64,000 nucleotides of DNA from Brachyhypopomus gauderio (Eukaryota; Chordata; Actinopteri; Gymnotiformes; Hypopomidae). Positions 11,501-22,415 of this stretch are shown here, in pieces (the stretch's first letter is position 1; each line of letters begins with the position of its first letter). Where the stretch lies: contig NC_135223.1 of assembly GCF_052324685.1 (NCBI RefSeq), positions 19,823,822 through 19,887,821 on the forward strand. The letters are read 5' to 3'. Below the pieces are notes generated by a model. It was given only the letters and a program-made list of their open reading frames with translations. It was not told the origin of the DNA and made no database searches. A program made the position numbers and the translations under genes.

Positions 11501-14500
11501 GGACAAATCCAAGCTACAATATGTGAAGACAGAGGTCAAGTATCTTGGATGATTTCAGAAACAAACAGGAAACTAACTCTGGACAGAACTGGAGCAACCT
11601 TTAACCTACCTAACACCAAATTACCAAACCTTAACCCAAGAAACAAATGCTCTCATTGTAGGGGATGACAGGCTTCTGCAGACAGTTGATTTATATGCAA
11701 CTTGTTAATGGTACCTGTGCTGGCCAATCCAAACTACGCATTCTATCTGTACATGATCAAGAATGGCTTTGAGAAGCTGTCCTGACCACACAACCATCCC
11801 ATTGCATACTTCAGGTCAACTTGGTGGAAAAAGGATTATAGCAGCTGCATTTGCCTACAAGAAATCATCCACATTACCATGGACAACACTACCATGTACA
11901 CTACACACATACTGCATATCCTACTTTCAAGCTGATCGTTTGTAATCAGCAATGCCAGGAAAACATGATAGAAGCTGTTGTTAAGGTCACCTAAGTTAAT
12001 AATGGGAAAATGAATCATCAGTAACATTAATAATGTTAGCCATTTTGTAAACAATGTTATTAGTTTTCTGATAAACAGCTAGGTATCAAAGACCAGCTCT
12101 TCTGTATGTACCACCTATAATTGGTGAGACAGGTGGAAAGGGTGGAAAGAGCAAATGGGAGAAGTATAAATCCAAACTAGCAAAACTGGCTAGTGCTAGG
12201 ACACTAGATTGAATTGGTTAGTATTACACCTTACCCTGATGAGCATGAGGCGCTCGAAAAATCACATCAAGAAAAACACATTTAACTCTACGTGAAATAC
12301 TCACTGGAAGACCAATGCTAGTTCCTTACACTCTATGCAGAGTAATTATGCCCACTTTTGGAGTTGTCAAAAGACAAAAGTAATTTCTATACACCTGTCT
12401 CTGTATCACCAGGTGAAAGAAACCAATTTACACCAAAAGGAACCAGTGAAACTTATGAATCTCATAAAGCTGGATCTACACAAAGATTCACAAGAGGAAC
12501 TGAAAGGGGCCAAGAGGCCAGTAACCTTAAAGAGTATTTATAGCATAGCTATAGCAGCTATAGTGGTTAAAGTAAAATGACTGAACTTGCAGATTTACAT
12601 CAGCCACTGTTGCCAAGCTAAAGAGTCTAGTAAGACTGTGAATGAGATCATCAAACTCTAAAAGGCAAAGGAATCCTAAGGTAGTGTGAATTGCTAGTAA
12701 CCTCTCCTCCAATAAGCCTCTCTATATGTTGCAAAATCACAAGAAGCAGAAGACATTAATGAGAGACATGGGTCACATATCAAGGGACTATTTGACGCCA
12801 AACAATTGGGGTCATAGATTGTATGGATAATGGATTAGTGAAAATTGACGGGAAACAAGAACATGAGTAAGAGCAGGAGGCCAATGATGAGATTCCAAAT
12901 ACACCGTTAAACAAATCACACCCTAGATGAAGTTTAACGGACAGTTCAACCAATGCACAGGGGTGATGTAATTTCACTCACAAACATATTGATATTTATG
13001 CTTTTGATGGTGGTCTTCTGGATTACGCAATCTTTATACATTAATTGCTATACACTAGTACTAGTATAGTATACTACTAGTACTAGAGTATACTATATGT
13101 TATATTGTGTGTAGTGTATACTGTACACAGTATTCTATACTGTCTTTAACACAAGGGTTAGGCAGGATGCGGAATCGAGAGTGTAGTTCCACCTTTTATT
13201 TTGCAACAACACGTCACACATACTCACTGGACAAAGACTGAAATAAAGACAAGCAAAGAATACGACACAGACGCTAACTTAAACATACGCTAACATGGTG
13301 CAACATATAATGACAACAGGACAAGAAACAGTTCAAATAGTTAACATACACACATGGACTAACACGCAGGCTAACAAACACACACAGACAAACGTACGTA
13401 GAAACTACACATAGTTAAAAACATAGGACAGCCCAATGGAGGAGTCAGCGACGGATCGCGACACTGTCTATACAAGACATTTTGTTTTTCACAAAGACAC
13501 ATTTTCAATCTTTATATTGGAAAAGTAAGTCATTTGCTGTGATGAATACACAGAAAAAGCAGGTAAGATGAGAATTCTCCCTCATTCAATTGACATTAGG
13601 AAGCATTCCCATCATTCAATTGACCTTAGGAAGGACAGAGATAGGAATATCTCTGCAGAATGACTGGGCAAGAAGTAAATGTCGTTAGTCTGTATTATTA
13701 TTTTCTTTTTTTGTTAGAATAGAAATGCTATCAAATCATCTTCTCAAAATTCAGCTATTGATCATAACTGTTCCAGTTATGATCAATAAATTGATCAGTT
13801 CATACCAAACTCACAGTACATATCTAAGAGTAATATGTATAGTGCTGGCAATAGAGGAAAACAGACATTACTGAGGTCAGTCTGACCTGATATGCGAGTC
13901 CTACCTGGTGGAGCTATATCAGTCAACTGACCAGCTGGCAGCCAATGGGGAGAAACAGTGAGCAAGATATATTTTTCGCAAGCCAGTCAGACATAGTGTG
14001 AAAGTTCTCCCATTGCAATCTTTTTGGATATTTAAGATTAGCATAACCAAATCGTAGCTTTTACTTTCAAGACTGAACTGCTCCTTGTTCCAGATAATTT
14101 ATTCTTATTACAGTTATTTTTAATGCTTTCTGTGCTGTGTTCTTCACTTAGTCCAGAAATGAGAAAAAAATTCTCCACGACACATCTGTGGGTCACAGAG
14201 AATGACTCTCCTCAGCTTTCTTCCATCAATGCACAATAAATAAAAAAGGTTTGATAAGCAGCGATGAGTTTTAACACTTCTAATGCAGTTTCAGGTGACA
14301 TAAGTTACCGTGTGGGATGTCAGCACTCATCGGATATGTGTGGTTACCTGCATAGCCTACACTGTACCAAGCAGTGCTGTCTTTCTTCTGTGTAGTTCCA
14401 GGCCACGATGGGCACCTTGTGTTCGGCCATGTGAAAGACAAGACTTGTGTCTTCATGCAGGGAAGGTTTCATCTGTATGAGGGTTACTCTCTCTGCCAGG

Positions 14501-17500
14501 TGAGTTAAAACTGATGTAAAATAATGTCTCGTTGTCCTAATGTTAGAATAGCCAGAATTTCACCAGAGCAGTTATAGATTCATTAGCAATGTCCAATCAC
14601 TTCAGTTAAGAACAGGATGCTTTCCCTCAGAAAAGAGGTTCACACACCAAGAAATATTCACAATATTCTTTTTGTCAATATATTTATCAAATAATAATAT
14701 GCTGTCTTTTTCTCATAATAATCCTTACAGATGAAAATGTCAGACTATGAATCACTAATCCATTCTTTTGTGTACTTTAGTCTATCAGTTTGCCGGCATT
14801 ATGCAGAACAGCGATTTCTGCATTTTATTCATTGGTGTACCGTGACTTTTTCTTGCATACTTTCTTGCATTTTTCACAAGCTCCGCGTACTCTTTTCTGC
14901 CCACACCATGTCATCTTCTGGACGATTCATAATGATCCTATATAAACTGCATTACCCAGAAGGCACTTTGTGATGCACATGTCCTTCTATTCTTTCTACA
15001 AGTCTAGTACAGGACAGGTAATGTTAGTACGAGACAAGATAATGTTAATGGTAGTCTAAATAATGTCACTGCTAAATAATGACACTGGCCTGGCTTCAAA
15101 AGGACACAAAGACATTGCAGAGGTTAGACAGTGACACAGCAGAGCAAATGTTAGTGCCACTCCTAAGCCTGTTGAAGCATCAGCAAAAACATCAGAAGCA
15201 ATCACAACTTCAGAAGCTAAGCTAAACACCAGAAGCTAACTCTACTGCAACGAACCACATCAGTAAAGATAAGGAAATAGCCCGATTATTGGTTAAAGGA
15301 TCAAATTATGCATTTTTGTACACACACCCCAAATGTATATAAAAGCCCTCAATATACACATATAGCCTATAGGGCTTTTAGTGTCATACAGACATTACTG
15401 TATTAAATTATTCTATATTATTATAAATGATAAAATTAATAGCTTGGCAAATAGTTATTACTTTGGGTGAATAAATGTATGTTGTGAATATTAGTGATAT
15501 TCGCTGCTATCTTAATGAGTTGCTGATAGCAGCCAATACACACATCTGCATGTAAATAGGGGGAATACCAGCATGTTTGTCTCCTTCAAGCACTGCTTGG
15601 AATAAAAAGCAGGCAGCGACAGTGTTTATCCCTTTTTTAAGCAAGGCCATATGAACATAGGAAAGGATTTTTGTCCATACAACATAATGGAACTGGCAAT
15701 TCTTGTATGGATCATTAACTTTATCTTTTGCAGTCACAATCCGCAGTGGATAAACAGAGACTTGGGTATTGGAGTTGCTGACACTCAAAATAAATATACT
15801 CCACCTCTACTTTGTGCACACTCATGCATGACTAACATAGCCAGGTATCAGCAAAGACCTTCAAAATCCACATTTACAACAGAAAACCAAAATGAGAATG
15901 TTATCAATGAGTTGTACAATTGCTTTCAGGCTTTTGAGGACATACCATCTGCTCCAGTTATATAATATTGCATATCCAGTTGAGTAATAGTTTAAAGTGT
16001 TAGCATCACTGGCCCAAGCTTAGTTTCCCATTGTGAAATTTGTATATTAGTGACAGTGAGACATGTGTTCTTCTGCCTACTGATTTCTCTCCCAGCTGAG
16101 GTTTACAGGATAAGTTCTCAAAATCCTAAGCCTGTCTATCATGTGTCGTCTAAGAGGTGAGATCTGGAATTTACACATGTCCATCCAGGGCATCATTTAT
16201 CGGTCATGCAAGGTGCCAAGGATCTGCTTTTCATGAAACTGCTAAGGAATGTACATCCTTCAGCACTGTGCTAGAACTGCCGAGGTAATTGCAGCTTTGA
16301 CAGCATGACAATGCATTATAATCAGACATCACACACCAAGTGCTTTTGAGATTGGACAAGAGCACTTCACTCTTAATGGAAGGCTAAGGCATTAACACTA
16401 TCTGTCACCTGGCTTATTCAGTTTTCGCTTTTCAGTTGAGCACTTTGGTAAAATACTGTGGTGCCGAAAAGAGTGAGGCAACTGATTAACATAAGATTAA
16501 CATAACACATAAGAAATGTATACAATTTCACTGTTAAAGATGCTGAGAAAACTAGAGTGATGAATTAACACTGAACATAATCTCTGGGTGATAATGAAAT
16601 GCTCATTATATGCTCCTAGAAACTACTTCTGAATCTATGCCTGAAATGTCTTAATTCTTTGTTTCACCCTCTCTGATTATCCTCTTATTAGAGACTAAGG
16701 CCAATATATGTACGTGATTGCCACAGTTATGAAAGGTGACCCAACTCTTCTATATGCAACTCAATACTGCATTTAGAGCATTGTGCATATAAAAGAAGTG
16801 CATACGCTATGGAAAGTACAGCACATTACATGAGAAAAGGTGTGCAAAACCACTATTTTAAGGCACAAAAACTTTTTTTTGCTAAAATATACTTCAGAAT
16901 GCACTGCAATTTCCATGTAACCACCTCTTAACTGGTGGCCAGTTATCCTAAACCTGACCAACAGTCTTCCATTTGCAGCAAATCATCAGGGCATTCTAGA
17001 TCTGACAGACACAGCTGTGTCCCACTTTGCTGTATATAGGTGAGTGAGTAATCAGACTATAAGACATTTAGGTTAGTGAATGATCAGACTAGAAGACTCA
17101 CCTGCTGCACGTTAAGCATTTTTGTAGTTCACCCTCTGTATTCAGAATGAATAGGGATGTGTTATCCATGCAAGCGGTCTCATTTGCTGCTTATCATTCT
17201 ACCCACTGAGTGCAGATGTGCCCTTATAGGGGCCCACATTGTGGAAACACATCTAATACTTCATTAAGTAATCTTTTGTTGGGGAGAGATGTGCTGCTAA
17301 GGTTAATTGGATAGCAGCTTACCCACCCTCCACTGACCCCATGTTTGATCTGCAGTCAGGTCTGAAAAGCTGAAATACGCTGCGTTTTCCAAGTGTCCTT
17401 AGTCCTGCAGATTAGGTGTTGTTGCATAAACAGTGCCCCACAGAGACAGAGGAAAACACCAAGGGTAGGTAGGGAGAGTAGGTCAGGACAGGGATTCAAA

Positions 17501-18374
17501 CCCCACCAGTCCCTTCCACACCACAGCCACCATGCGTCTCAATAGAGCAGTGTCCTCCAGAGCCAGGGCACTTGGCTTGTGACTGAATCCTTGTGTGGTG
17601 GGCTTTCAAATATGTTTTCCTCCCTTTAGTAAGCTTGGTGCTGATTTTTAGGATGTTACCTTTTGGGTGTTTTTAAGAATTTTGTGTAAGAATTGTTATG
17701 ATTCTATGTAACAGCTGTAAAATTGGTGATTGTGAAGAACATTATTTCTAGGAGTTGCAGGACTAAATATCACAGCAGACACAAATGGAAAGGCTTGGTA
17801 CTGAAACTGTTTTTTACACATTAACTGCACACATGAACTCTCACACACACATCCATTTTCTCTAATTACTTTGCATACATATTAAAAGTCCTATTCTCAG
17901 CTTAATTCAACTGAAATAATTGCCTATTCATGATTAATATTCCACATTCAATCAGCATTAAATCTTCTCATAGACTTATTCTCATTTGAGTGTTATAGTG
18001 ATGAATCATCAGGTGGCCAAAACATTGTACACAGTACAATTCAGGGGTCAATTCACTTGAGAACTCCGAATCTTCCAAAGACACCTTCATCAAATTTCTT
18101 GGAATAAGGCTGCTGATTGACAATGACCATGGTAGGTCAGTGGGGTGTGTGTGGGATGGATGGTGAAAGGATGCCCGGCCTGAGAGAGCCCAGAGCCTCT
18201 GAAGGAGTGTGCTTTAATTTAGAGTTTATTGATTTGGAGTAGATTTTGTAAACCATAATGGTGGTGCAAGTGGTGGAAGGCCCCGCCCCCTCAGCTTCTC
18301 CAGCTGACATGCAGTGACACCCTTATTGAGCTGTGCTATACTGAGCCTTCAGGTTCATTAATCATTATTCATTG

Positions 18375-18423
<49 letters not shown>

Positions 18424-18654
18424 CTCTCTTTCTCTCTCTCTTTCTCTCATATTCTGTCATTATTTCTGTGTGACCTATTGGTCTTATGTACAATCCTACG
18501 TTTACTTAATTTAAAATCACTAAATATTATCTTTAGCACTTATTCATTATGTGACTGTAGGTCATGTGAAGGCAGTTGTAGTCCTGAAGTACAATGTTTC
18601 TCTAGTCTTTTGTCATCTCCCCTCCTCACTTTGTCTCTCTCTCTCTCTCTCACT

Positions 18655-18706
<52 letters not shown>

Positions 18707-21700
18707 TCCCATTCAGAGGAGATTTGAAATATTAGGCAGATGTGTTAGATAATAGTTAGAGTTAAATCTTTTAAGTGTGATCTTCCTGGACGACGGCTGC
18801 CTATGTATAAGTCCTCGCACTACATGATTTGCACTGTAGGTATATGTGTAGCAAGGGAATCAATCTGGCAATATGATTTGGACTGACGCCCAGAAATTCT
18901 ACACCCTATCTACCAACACCCTGTGTTTGTGTATGCCTGTGAAGCTTGACCTCCCCGTTAACCTACTAAAACTTATATTGTATATCTAAATGAAATCATG
19001 TTGTTTCTGCATTATAGGGCCAAATTCATAAAATCTACTGCCAAGTTTAATGTGACATTATTAGCAAGTAGCACCACAGTATTTCCTAATTCACAAATGT
19101 GCATTGCTGGTGTAGTTGCATGATTTGATTTGGTGAAGGTTGATGAGTTTACCTACTTAGGGTCGAGGGTACAGAGTAATGGAGGAAGTGAAAGAGAGGT
19201 AAAGAAGAGAGTGCAGGCAGGGTGGTGTGGATGGCATAAAGTGTCTGGGGTGATCTGTGATAGAAGGGTGTCGGCTAGAATGAAAGGAAACAGTAGTGAG
19301 ACCTGCTATGTTGTATGGACTGGAGACAGTGGCACTGACAAAGAGACAGGTGAGGGAGATGGAGGTGTCTGAGATGAAGATGTTTAGATTCTCATTTGGA
19401 GTGACGATGAAGGATAGGATCAGAAATGGGTTTATTAGAGGATCAGCTCATGTAGCATGTTTTGGAGATAAAGTTAGAGAAGCGACATTGGGATGGTTTG
19501 GACATGTACAGAGGAGGGAGGAGAGGTATATTGGTAGGAGGGTCTTGAGGATGGAACTTCCAGGCAAGAGGAGGAGAGGTAGACCTAAGAGGAGGTTTAT
19601 GGATGCAGTGGTAGAGGATAGGAGAGTGGCTGGTGTTTCAGTGGAGGACACTCAGGACAGGGCCAGATGGAGGAGTTTGATCCGCTGTGGCGAACCCTAA
19701 ACGGGAATTGCCGAAAGAAGAAGAAGAAGAAGAAGTTGCATGATATATAATGCCACAGCATTTTGTCTACATTTGCATGTAACGTTTGCAATTCATACTA
19801 GAAAACTGCTCAGCAAAAGATACCAACTAAACCGCTCAAATGGTGAATCTCCCAGTAATAAGCCATCCAGTGTGGATTGGATAGTTTTGATCAAAGATGC
19901 AAATCATTAACAAAATTCTGCAGATGCACTAATTGGCAAATTGATTTTTTTTTCTTAAAAAAGGCCCATTTTCAGTCTGTTTGGAATCATCACGATGGCA
20001 AACTTTGTATCTGCAACTGCCGGAATATTGGAAGAGGAAGCTGACTTGCTTGAGCAACATCTCAGAATGCCGCAGACATGTGCCCTAAGAAACGTATGTG
20101 TTACAGAGAAAGAAGCCATAAACAGATATAGACTGAGGACAGATACAATTTCGCCTCTCTGCCATGATTTCGAAGAAGTATTGAAGTCATCAGCTCTGTG
20201 CAACCATGCAGTTCTCATTTTGGTGAAAGTTACATATGCGTTACATTACAATTGTGGTTAATTAATTATCCGTCTCTTGGCATGGGTCTTTAATATGCAT
20301 GGCTTCATTTACATGTTGATTTTGATTGGTTTTTATCCAGGGCACAGGTGAAGTTAGCACAGCAGTAAGCTGACATGACATTGCCACTGTAACTTTATAA
20401 ACAGCAATTAAATACCATGTCACATATTTTGCAAATCTGGGCCTGGGACTCGTCACTGTCCCAGTATGACTGCGATTGTTTGGCGGGACCGAGTGATTGT
20501 TTCTTCTTTGTGGGCGCTCTGTCCAGGTCACGTTTCCTGTGCGGGTCTTTAAACTGATGGGAGTGGAGACTATTATAGTAACGAATGCCTCAGGAGGCCT
20601 CTGTCAGGACTTCAAAGTGGGGGACATTATGGTCATCAAGGACCATATTAACTTGCCGGGGTTTGCAGGACAGCATCCACTGTGTGGGCCAAATGATGAA
20701 CGGTAGGAGCGGAGAGAGACAGAGTGCTGTCTTTACTCATGGCAGAAACGTTAAATGCTCAAATGTATCTACACAGAGGTGGTTTAAGCCCTACAGCGAG
20801 AGCACCATTTTGCTATTATGAATTAAACATCATAGAGTATTAATATATGACTATGTAATATAGAATCATTAAATTGAACTCAACTGTTCACACTGCATAT
20901 TAATCTGGGTCTGTCTCAGGTTTGGGATCCGCTTCCCATGCATGTCCGATGCCTACAGCAAAGCTCTGAGGAAGCTTGCCCTGGACATCAGCACTGAACT
21001 GGGCTACTCCAACTTTGTGCGGGAGGGCGTTTACTGCATGGTCAGTGGGCCCAATTTTGAGACGATCGCTGAGGCCCGGATGCTGCATGTTCTAGGTAGC
21101 GACTCTGTAGGTAAGGAGGACACACCTGTGTCCATTTTGAACTCTTCGAGGATGTTGATGTATTTCCTGTTTGCCATCACTTTGACATGCATCCAGTGTA
21201 ACTAGTTCTAGAAATGTAGGGCTCTGTGCTCTCCAATAAACAGTATTTGAAGTTTTGGACAGAAAAAGGTTCACTCAAAAGCAGAATTCAGATTGTTCAG
21301 TGTTCCGTATGCAAACCTATGATTGTATTTCTCCTTGCAGATCTCTTTGTTGCTCTTCTTTACACTTCTTCATGTCCTTGATATATGAAGTTGGCATTAT
21401 GGATCTTTCCAGGCCTTTAATAATGTAGCTGTGTCTTAGCAGCCCTTTTCTGGCTTCCTCCATGCAAAAGCGTGTTCTACCTCTCTACACTAAAAACTAT
21501 CAATGATGTAGTGCCTAGTCCTGTGGGGTGGCTTTCACCACAAAGCTAACTCCTGTTTAATTAAGGTTGTCTACCCCTCCTCCTTCCAACCCACACCCCC
21601 CACCCCCCTGCCCTCTCAGGCATGAGCACGGTCCCTGAGGTGACCGTGGCTAAGCACTGTGGCCTCCACGTCCTCGGATTGTCCCTCATCACAAACAAGG

Positions 21701-21843
21701 TGTCCCTGGACTACAGCCGTGAGGAGAAGGTCAACCACGAGGAGGTGCTGCAGATCAGCAAAATGAGGGCGGAGATGCTGCAGAAGGTGCTCACCACCTT
21801 CATCGCTCGCTCCCACCAGGTGGAGGGCATCAACAGCAACTAG
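2590..21843 (+). CDS. pnp: purine nucleoside phosphorylase (pnp family), exons 2-6
   Basis: Purine nucleoside phosphorylase splits inosine and guanosine with phosphate into the free base and ribose-1-phosphate, a cytosolic purine-salvage step. Coding exons: 2590-2762, 14396-14499, 20527-20702, 20920-21110 and 21620-21843 (stop TAG 21841-21843). All have AG/GT borders and phases that join without a shift, giving 288 residues after the missing first exon; human PNP has 289 in all. Family landmarks are present: the phosphate loop [14 protein letters not shown] with the phosphate-binding His, VTNASGG, GPNDERFG, the purine-site Glu in [16 protein letters not shown], and ITNKV followed by NHEEV with the ribose-site His. 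The protein therefore looks active. Intron 2 is 11.6 kb because of nested transposable elements, and intron 3 is 6.0 kb. Teleosts have several paralogs (pnp4a, 4b, 5a, 5b, 6), one of them (pnp4a) tied to guanine-bearing pigment cells; I cannot tell which this is. Confidence 0.93.
2818..2871. repeat. two-part inverted repeat (hairpin) at the start of pnp intron 2
   Basis: TTAATGCAAA (2830-2839) and TTTGCATTAA (2846-2855) are exact reverse complements around a 6-base loop. An outer pair, ATCAACC (2818-2824) and GGTTGAT (2865-2871), is also exact. The left inner arm plus the next base contains the octamer ATGCAAAT. No target duplication was seen, so a small MITE and chance are both possible. Confidence 0.6.
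5430..5791 (+). repeat. 5' LTR-like copy of the retrovirus fossil
   Basis: It shares with 13795-14182, in the same order, the blocks CATACCAAACTC, AGACATTACTGAGGTCA, GCTGGCAG-CAATGGGG, a box near TATTTAAGAT, and TTGTTCCAGA. The right end is placed at CGACA. The left end is uncertain by some tens of bases. Read as a fossil LTR. Confidence 0.6.
7743..8157 (-). mobile_element. tRNA-derived SINE, near full length
   Basis: Read on the minus strand, the element starts near 8157 with a tRNA-like head (GGTGGTTAGCA as box A region, GGTTCAAGTCCC as box B). It continues through the body TGGAGTTTCCATGTTCTCCC and GTGGGTTTCCTC and ends in CTAGAAAGGCACTATATAAG, the common tail of a widespread fish repeat. 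The flanks CACATGAAT and CACATTGAAT could be an imperfect target duplication. It sits inside the older retrovirus fossil, so it inserted later. I do not assign a named SINE family. Confidence 0.7.
9430..10740 (-). mobile_element. Gypsy-like LTR retrotransposon remnant, broken
   Basis: Two related blocks of about 95-100 bp (about 9439-9540 and 10314-10409) share GGTCAGGTTACCAACACAAA and CAATCCAGAG in the same orientation about 875 bp apart. Read on the minus strand they resemble the end of an LTR with an AATAAA-like signal in the left copy, and the right copy extends to about 10740 with a TATTTATATA box near 10630. Between them is a leader-like region and a Pro/Val-rich gag-like stretch. Most of the interior is missing and the element is broken. 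The family call rests on resemblance to fish Gypsy leaders and is uncertain. It is nested in the retrovirus fossil. Confidence 0.45.
11380..11930 (+). pseudogene. retroviral pol-like remnant inside the fossil
   Basis: Short stretches here resemble retroviral pol: a reverse-transcriptase-like VKYLG segment, then a segment like the FYLYM and PIAYF motifs that precede RNase H. It is badly degraded and has no intact frame. It supports a retroviral reading of the two flanking LTR-like copies and has the same orientation as they do. Confidence 0.5.
13141..13463 (-). mobile_element. lone LTR-like sequence (fossil)
   Basis: About 320 bp that on the minus strand begins TGTCGCGATCC and ends near TTAAAGACA, with an AATAAA signal (in GCAAAATAAAAGG) before its end, as a solo LTR would have. 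CTGTC occurs at both edges (13140-13144 and 13464-13468) and could be a 5-bp target duplication, although it then overlaps the assumed left edge. No internal region is attached. The family is not known. Confidence 0.35.
13756..13788. repeat. perfect 15-bp palindrome with 3-base loop
   Basis: TATTGATCATAACTG (13756-13770), loop TTC, then CAGTTATGATCAATA (13774-13788): a perfect hairpin stem just left of the 3' LTR-like copy of the retrovirus fossil. Confidence 0.85.
13795..14182 (+). repeat. 3' LTR-like copy of the retrovirus fossil
   Basis: Partner of 5430-5791, with the same ordered blocks and the same end. It lies about 210 bp upstream of pnp exon 3. Its promoter-like box TATTTAAGAT is on the sense strand of pnp. 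Confidence 0.6.
18379..18450. repeat. (TC)n microsatellite
   Basis: Nearly pure TC repeats with a few interruptions towards the right end. Confidence 0.9.
18632..18703. repeat. (TC)n followed by (CA)n microsatellite
   Basis: A TC run passes through CACTCACATA into a long CA run. A Thr/His reading frame across it is an artefact. Confidence 0.9.
19125..19733 (+). mobile_element. 5'-truncated LINE (RTE-like) with perfect 11-bp target duplication
   Basis: The fragment encodes the C-terminal part of a LINE reverse-transcriptase protein: [50 protein letters not shown] and [10 protein letters not shown], ending at LIRCGEP. It finishes with CCGAAAGAAG and a short GAA-repeat tail, as in the RTE-like elements common in fish. 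AGTTGCATGAT occurs exactly at 19114-19124 and 19734-19744 and brackets the insert. That pattern, with the missing 5' part, is standard for target-primed insertion. The frame shifts once, near 19290-19310, so the copy is dead. The RTE/Expander assignment is from memory. Confidence 0.85.
19995..20261 (+). pseudogene. PIF/Harbinger-type transposase N-terminal fragment
   Basis: An 88-residue frame begins MANF and contains [12 protein letters not shown], followed by a [10 protein letters not shown] stretch and HAVLILVKV. This order matches the N-terminal part of Harbinger-derived nucleases (HARBI1-like proteins), where a D/E-x-L-x-x-RYR-L motif precedes a Leu-rich helix and an H/A-V/I-P-V segment. 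The catalytic DDE region is not present downstream, so this is a fragment. It is single-exon and lies in pnp intron 3. Identification rests on short motifs only. Confidence 0.5.
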
Positions 21844-22064
21844 GCATGCCTCCTCCATCCATGTATGGTGGTCCTGACCAAAGGCATCAGATGGTTTTTC
21901 AGTCACAGGTCTTTGGTCACAACATGAGTGGTGCTGAAATGTGAGGGAGGTTGGTGTAGTCAGAGATTCACTGTCAAGCCTTCACATATACAAGTAGTCA
22001 GTTTTTGTTCTAAACTGTATGTATATACTGACATGTTCAAATTGATGTTTGCCATTGTAAATAC

Positions 22065-22070
22065 ATTAAA
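22065..22070 (+). terminator. probable pnp poly(A) signal ATTAAA
   Basis: ATTAAA lies about 220 bases after the pnp stop codon, with a GT-containing stretch downstream. It is the only good hexamer variant close to the stop. Confidence 0.5.
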
Positions 22071-22372
22071 CAAGTGATAACTAAAAAGCGACACTGTGTT
22101 ACAATTATGAACGTGGCTTGCATTATATTACAAATGTCCCGTTTATATGCTCAATATAAATGATGTCAAGCAGTGACACTGCAAAACAAAGGTAAAGTGT
22201 AGAGGAGAAAGGGGACGATAGAGCAAAAATCCATGACATCATCAGTACATGCACCTGCATTTTATGATGAAGTGACTCACTGCTACTGAGCTTTGTCAGG
22301 GTCCTCTGACTAGAGACAGCAAAGGAACCCGAGGTGAAAGAGCAACCTGCCTCACGCTGAACATCGGCTCTG

Positions 22373-22415
22373 AATGAATGAATGAATGAATGAATGAATG
22401 AATGAATGAATGAAT
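22373..22415. repeat. (GAAT)n microsatellite
   Basis: About ten or eleven units of the tetranucleotide GAAT/TGAA. Confidence 0.95.

Larger units (their letters stand above)
5430..14182 (+). mobile_element. old endogenous retrovirus fossil, broken, with both LTRs
   Basis: Two related sequences of about 360-390 bp in the same orientation (about 5430-5791 and 13795-14182) enclose about 8 kb, a normal spacing for an endogenous retrovirus. Each has a TATTTAAGAT-like promoter box about 150-190 bp before its end and ends in TCTCC-CGACA. The interior carries retroviral pol-like remnants near 11380-11930. It lies inside pnp intron 2 in the same orientation as the gene. The element is thoroughly broken, with many breaks and no long reading frame. 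The LTRs differ by many substitutions and indels (by eye roughly a quarter of aligned positions), so the insertion looks old. Later insertions lie inside it: a SINE (7743-8157), a Gypsy-like remnant (about 9430-10740) and a lone LTR (13141-13463). The genus is not settled. Confidence 0.6.
14500..20526 (+). other. pnp intron 3, repeat-bearing, no further exon seen
   Basis: Six kilobases between pnp exons 3 and 4. Identified contents are a (TC)n tract near 18379, a (TC)n(CA)n tract near 18630, a LINE 3' fragment at 19125-19733 and a Harbinger-type fragment at 19995-20261. Reading frames at 14731-14973 and 15651-15965 showed no recognisable domain. Confidence 0.6.

Noticed and set aside
13048-13130. 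ACTAGTACTAG-type palindromic cluster as a regulatory site
   Set aside because: It is low-complexity TACTAG/TATAC sequence best explained by slippage inside the retrovirus fossil.
15651-15965. 104-residue frame in pnp intron 3
   Set aside because: No recognisable motif, A/T-rich composition and no conserved splice context.
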